From an uncultured Acidimicrobiales bacterium (GTDB lineage Bacteria; Actinomycetota; Acidimicrobiia; Acidimicrobiales; UBA10347): 15,451 bases of DNA. Numbering within the stretch: the first letter of the stretch is position 1; every line of letters begins with the position of its first letter. Below the pieces are notes generated by a model. The model had not been told where the DNA came from. It saw only the letters and a list, made by a program, of their open reading frames with translations, and did not search any database. The DNA lies in NCBI GenBank assembly GCA_937942965.1, contig CALDGN010000183.1:1-15451 (forward strand), given 5' to 3'. This document shows positions 13,008 through 15,451 of the stretch, in pieces. A program made the position numbers and the translations under genes.

Positions 13008-13772
13008 ATGGCAATGCTCGACGTCTCCGACGTCACGGTCCGCTTCGGCGGAATTGTGGCGTTGGACGGCTTGTCGTTCGGGATCGAGGAGGGCCAGATT
13101 TGTGGCTTGATCGGTCCGAACGGGGCCGGTAAGACGACGTTGTTTAACGTCGTCAGCCGGATCTATGACCCGACCGAAGGTTCGGTGAAATTCGGCGGTG
13201 AGAACCTCACCGCGTTGGCCGCACACGAGATCAGTCAGAAGGGCGTGTATCGCACGTTCCAGAACCTGGCCCTATGGCCAGGCATGACCGTCTTGGAGAA
13301 CGTGATGGTGGGGGCCCATGCCAACACCAACAGCGGCTTCGTCCGCTCCATGTTCCGTGTCGGCAACAAGGCCGAAGAGGACATGTTGCGCGAACGTGCC
13401 TACGCAGCGCTCTATGAGTTGGACCTGCATCAGCATGCGTTCCATCCCGCTGCAGGCCTTCCGTTCGGCACGCTCAAGCGCATCGAGCTTGCTCGTGCGC
13501 TCATCGGCGACCCCAAGCTCCTCATGCTCGATGAGCCAGCCAGTGGTCTGACCCACAGCGAGGTCGACGAGCTCGCTGCGGTGATCAAGGCCCTGCGCGA
13601 CAAGTACAACCTCACCGTGCTGCTGGTGGAGCACCACATGCGCATGGTGATGGCGATCTCGGAAAAGATCGTCGTGCTGAACTTTGGCAAGAAAATCGCT
13701 GACGGCGACCCCGACGTGGTCCGGAATGACCCCAACGTGATCGCTGCGTACCTCGGAGGTGAAGCCGCATGA
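13008..13772 (+). CDS. LivG-like ABC transporter ATP-binding protein
   Basis: This 254-residue protein starts at ATG 13008, with GGGGGA 6 nt upstream. It has Walker A GPNGAGKT at 36-43, the Q-loop region YRTFQNLALW at 81-90, Walker B LLMLDEP at 171-177 and the switch His in LLVEHHM at 205-211. The long insert after the Q-loop (about 106-130) and the C-terminal AYLGGEA are typical of LivG-type subunits of hydrophobic amino acid (HAAT) importers. The ABC signature is LPFGT (151-155) instead of the usual LSxGQ/LSGGQ. This looks like a lineage-specific LivG variant, not a broken gene, because everything else is intact. It overlaps the next gene by ATGA. The substrate could be branched-chain amino acids or another small compound such as urea or a carboxylate. 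Confidence 0.9.
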   Translation: MAMLDVSDVTVRFGGIVALDGLSFGIEEGQICGLIGPNGAGKTTLFNVVSRIYDPTEGSVKFGGENLTALAAHEISQKGVYRTFQNLALWPGMTVLENVMVGAHANTNSGFVRSMFRVGNKAEEDMLRERAYAALYELDLHQHAFHPAAGLPFGTLKRIELARALIGDPKLLMLDEPASGLTHSEVDELAAVIKALRDKYNLTVLLVEHHMRMVMAISEKIVVLNFGKKIADGDPDVVRNDPNVIAAYLGGEAA

Positions 13773-14488
13773 GCGAACTGATGCTCTCCGTCAAGAACTT
13801 GGTCGCCAGTTATGGCCAGGTCGACGTTCTTCGAGGCCTCGACATCGAGGTCATCAAGGGCGAGGTATGCGTGATCCTGGGCGCCAACGGCTCCGGCAAG
13901 ACGACGACGCTGCGCTCGATCTGCAACATGCCGATCGTGAACTCGAGTGGCCAGATCACGCTCGACGGTCAAGACGTTTCTTCGTCGGACACGGGCCTCA
14001 TCGTGCAAAAGGGTGTGGCCCACGTGCCGCAAGGACGTGGCACCTTCCCCGAGCTGTCCACGATCGACAACCTGCACCTCGGCGCCTATGTCCGGAAGGA
14101 CAACGAAGTCGAAGATGACATCGACCGCTGGTTCCAGATGTTCCCCGTGCTCAAGGAGCGCAAGGATCAGGCTGCGGGTTCTCTGAGTGGTGGCGAGCAG
14201 CAGATGCTCGCCGTTTCACGGGCACTGATGTCTCGCCCCAAGCTCTTGTTGCTCGATGAGCCGTCGCTGGGCCTCGCCCCGCTCATCATCGAGGACCTCT
14301 TCAATACGTTCGAAGAGATCAACAAGAACGAAGGCACGACGATGTTGATCGTTGAGCAGAACGCCAACCTGGCGCTCGGCATCGCCGACAACGCCTACGT
14401 GCTCGAAACCGGCTCGATCGCCCTGTCCGGCCCGGCGGCCGAACTCAAGAGCGATCCCGCTGTGCAGGAGGCGTACCTCGGTGCATGA
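13769..14488 (+). CDS. LivF-like ABC transporter ATP-binding protein
   Basis: This 239-residue protein is translationally coupled to the preceding gene through an ATGA overlap. It has Walker A GANGSGKT at 38-45, the Q-loop VPQGRGTFPELST at 86-98 (a LivF hallmark), the canonical signature LSGGEQQ at 139-145, Walker B LLLLDEPSLGLAP at 159-171 and the switch segment LIVEQNA. It pairs with the LivG-like subunit to drive the importer. The canonical signature here and the variant one in the partner suggest two non-equivalent ATP sites. Confidence 0.93.
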   Translation: MSELMLSVKNLVASYGQVDVLRGLDIEVIKGEVCVILGANGSGKTTTLRSICNMPIVNSSGQITLDGQDVSSSDTGLIVQKGVAHVPQGRGTFPELSTIDNLHLGAYVRKDNEVEDDIDRWFQMFPVLKERKDQAAGSLSGGEQQMLAVSRALMSRPKLLLLDEPSLGLAPLIIEDLFNTFEEINKNEGTTMLIVEQNANLALGIADNAYVLETGSIALSGPAAELKSDPAVQEAYLGA

Positions 14489-14552
14489 CCTCACGCCCTT
14501 CTCGACCCCTACGTATCACCTTTTCCAGACCGCGAAAGGAGCGTGCTGAACC

Positions 14553-15451
14553 ATGCAGTTGTTCTTCCAACGCCTGATCGATGGCATCCAGAACGGCGCC
14601 ATCTATTCGGTGGTCGCCATTCCAATGGTGCTGATCTTCAAGGCAACGACCCTGATCAACTTCGCCCAAGGCGAGTTGGCCATGATCGGCGCCTTCTTCG
14701 GCTTCATCTTCGCCGTGCAGGCGTTCAGCCTGCCGCTGTGGCTGGCAGCGATCATCGCGATGCTCCTGGCCGCTGCGCTCGGCATGACGATCGAGCGGAC
14801 GCTGCTGCGCCCGTTCGATCCGACTGACCACCTTCCTGTCGTGCTGATCACGCTCGGCATCTTCTACATCGTCAACGCCGTCGCCGGCGACGTGTGGAAC
14901 TACCAGGCTCGGGTCATGCCGAGCTTCTTCCCGAACGAGTTCAACGACGTGTGGGTCATCGGCGGCGTCCGCCTGTTCCACGATTCGGTGGGCATCATCG
15001 TCAGCCTGGCGTTGATGCTCGGCGTGCTCTACCTCATCCTCAACAAGACGAAGATGGGTCTCGCATTCCGTGCGGTGTCCTCGAACACCGAGTCAAGCCG
15101 CCTCGTCGGTATCCGTGTGGGTCGCATCCTCAGCTTCGGCTGGGCGCTGGCCTGCGCCTTCGGTGCACTCGGAGCGATCCTGGTCGCACCTCGCATCACC
15201 TTGCAGCCGAACATGATGGCGCCGATCCTGATCTACGCCCTCGCTGCTGCCGCCTTCGGTGGTCTCGACAGCGTGTTCGGCGCAGCGCTCGGCGGTTTCG
15301 CCGTCGGCATCTTGAACAGCGTGGTGCTGTTCTACATCGCCGACCTTGACTTCGGTCCAACGAACTGGCTGTTCGGCAACCACCTCGACACGATCACGGC
15401 CGCGCCGCTGATCGGTCCGATTGTGTTGCTGATCGGTGTCCTCTGGTTCAA
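14553..15451 (+). CDS. LivH-like ABC transporter permease (partial, C-terminus beyond window)
   Basis: The frame is open from ATG 14553 to the right edge, 299 complete codons. GAAAGGAGC lies about 11 nt upstream. The N-terminus shows the LivH pattern: LIDGIQNGAIYSVVAIPMVL, then ATTLINFAQGELAMIGAF. Several membrane helices follow, with the cytoplasmic coupling segment KTKMGLAFRAVSSNTESSRLVGI and ALAAAAFGGLDSVFGAALGG. It forms half of the membrane channel of a HAAT-type importer. A LivM-like partner and a substrate-binding protein would be expected beyond 15451; neither is found upstream. The gene is separated from the LivF-like gene by 64 bp but is probably in the same operon. Confidence 0.92.
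   Translation, partial: MQLFFQRLIDGIQNGAIYSVVAIPMVLIFKATTLINFAQGELAMIGAFFGFIFAVQAFSLPLWLAAIIAMLLAAALGMTIERTLLRPFDPTDHLPVVLITLGIFYIVNAVAGDVWNYQARVMPSFFPNEFNDVWVIGGVRLFHDSVGIIVSLALMLGVLYLILNKTKMGLAFRAVSSNTESSRLVGIRVGRILSFGWALACAFGALGAILVAPRITLQPNMMAPILIYALAAAAFGGLDSVFGAALGGFAVGILNSVVLFYIADLDFGPTNWLFGNHLDTITAAPLIGPIVLLIGVLWF

Noticed and set aside
13450..13475. LivG-like gene as a pseudogene because of its odd signature
   Set aside because: The frame, length, Walker motifs, switch His and operon coupling are all intact, so a variant functional subunit is more likely.

Overview
The window reads as a chromosomal segment of a high-GC actinobacterium. GC-rich third codon positions, GTG starts, ATGA stop/start overlaps, Pro/Thr-rich secreted proteins and possible leaderless starts all fit this. 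An Acidimicrobiia (Ilumatobacter-like) host is my best guess from overall style; it is an inference, because no rRNA or other marker gene is present. I see no tRNA, CRISPR array, insertion sequence or phage gene.

Layout. Positions 1-2913 (minus strand) hold an envelope pair: a membrane-anchored BON-domain protein, followed by a membrane-anchored coiled-coil protein that runs off the left edge. Positions 3080-5637 hold a carbohydrate block: a GH63/MGH-like glycosidase on the minus strand, divergent from a GT4 glycosyltransferase that overlaps a small two-helix membrane protein. Positions 5756-7037 hold a Nudix hydrolase (minus) divergent from a coiled-coil/winged-helix protein (plus). They are separated by an unusual 274-bp spacer packed with CTAG repeats, GCAAGT repeats and a perfect palindrome. 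Positions 7039-8157 hold a lipoprotein N-acetylmuramoyl-L-alanine amidase (minus). Positions 8299-10080 hold an SF2 helicase (plus) that converges on an OmpR-type two-component pair (minus, 10132-12017). Positions 12204-12794 hold CobO (minus). Positions 13008-15451 hold the start of a branched-chain amino-acid-type ABC transporter operon (LivG-like, LivF-like, partial LivH-like).

How the genes relate. Three units look co-transcribed: BON protein plus coiled-coil protein; GT4 plus small membrane protein; and LivG/LivF/LivH. The response regulator and histidine kinase share an ATGA overlap. The BON protein and the amidase are both envelope proteins with Pro-Thr linkers, but nothing links them to one pathway. 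Most of the rest is ordinary housekeeping and accessory content.

Most unusual signals. (1) The 6318-6516 regulatory spacer has eight CTAG tetramers in 132 bp, helically phased GCTAGTCG copies, and a palindrome abutting the start of the winged-helix gene. (2) A dispersed 35-bp element sits directly after the stop codons of two unrelated minus-strand genes (Nudix and cobO) and forms a cUUCGg hairpin after cobO. (3) The 42-bp/14-residue repeat protein at the left edge is built almost wholly of double heptads.
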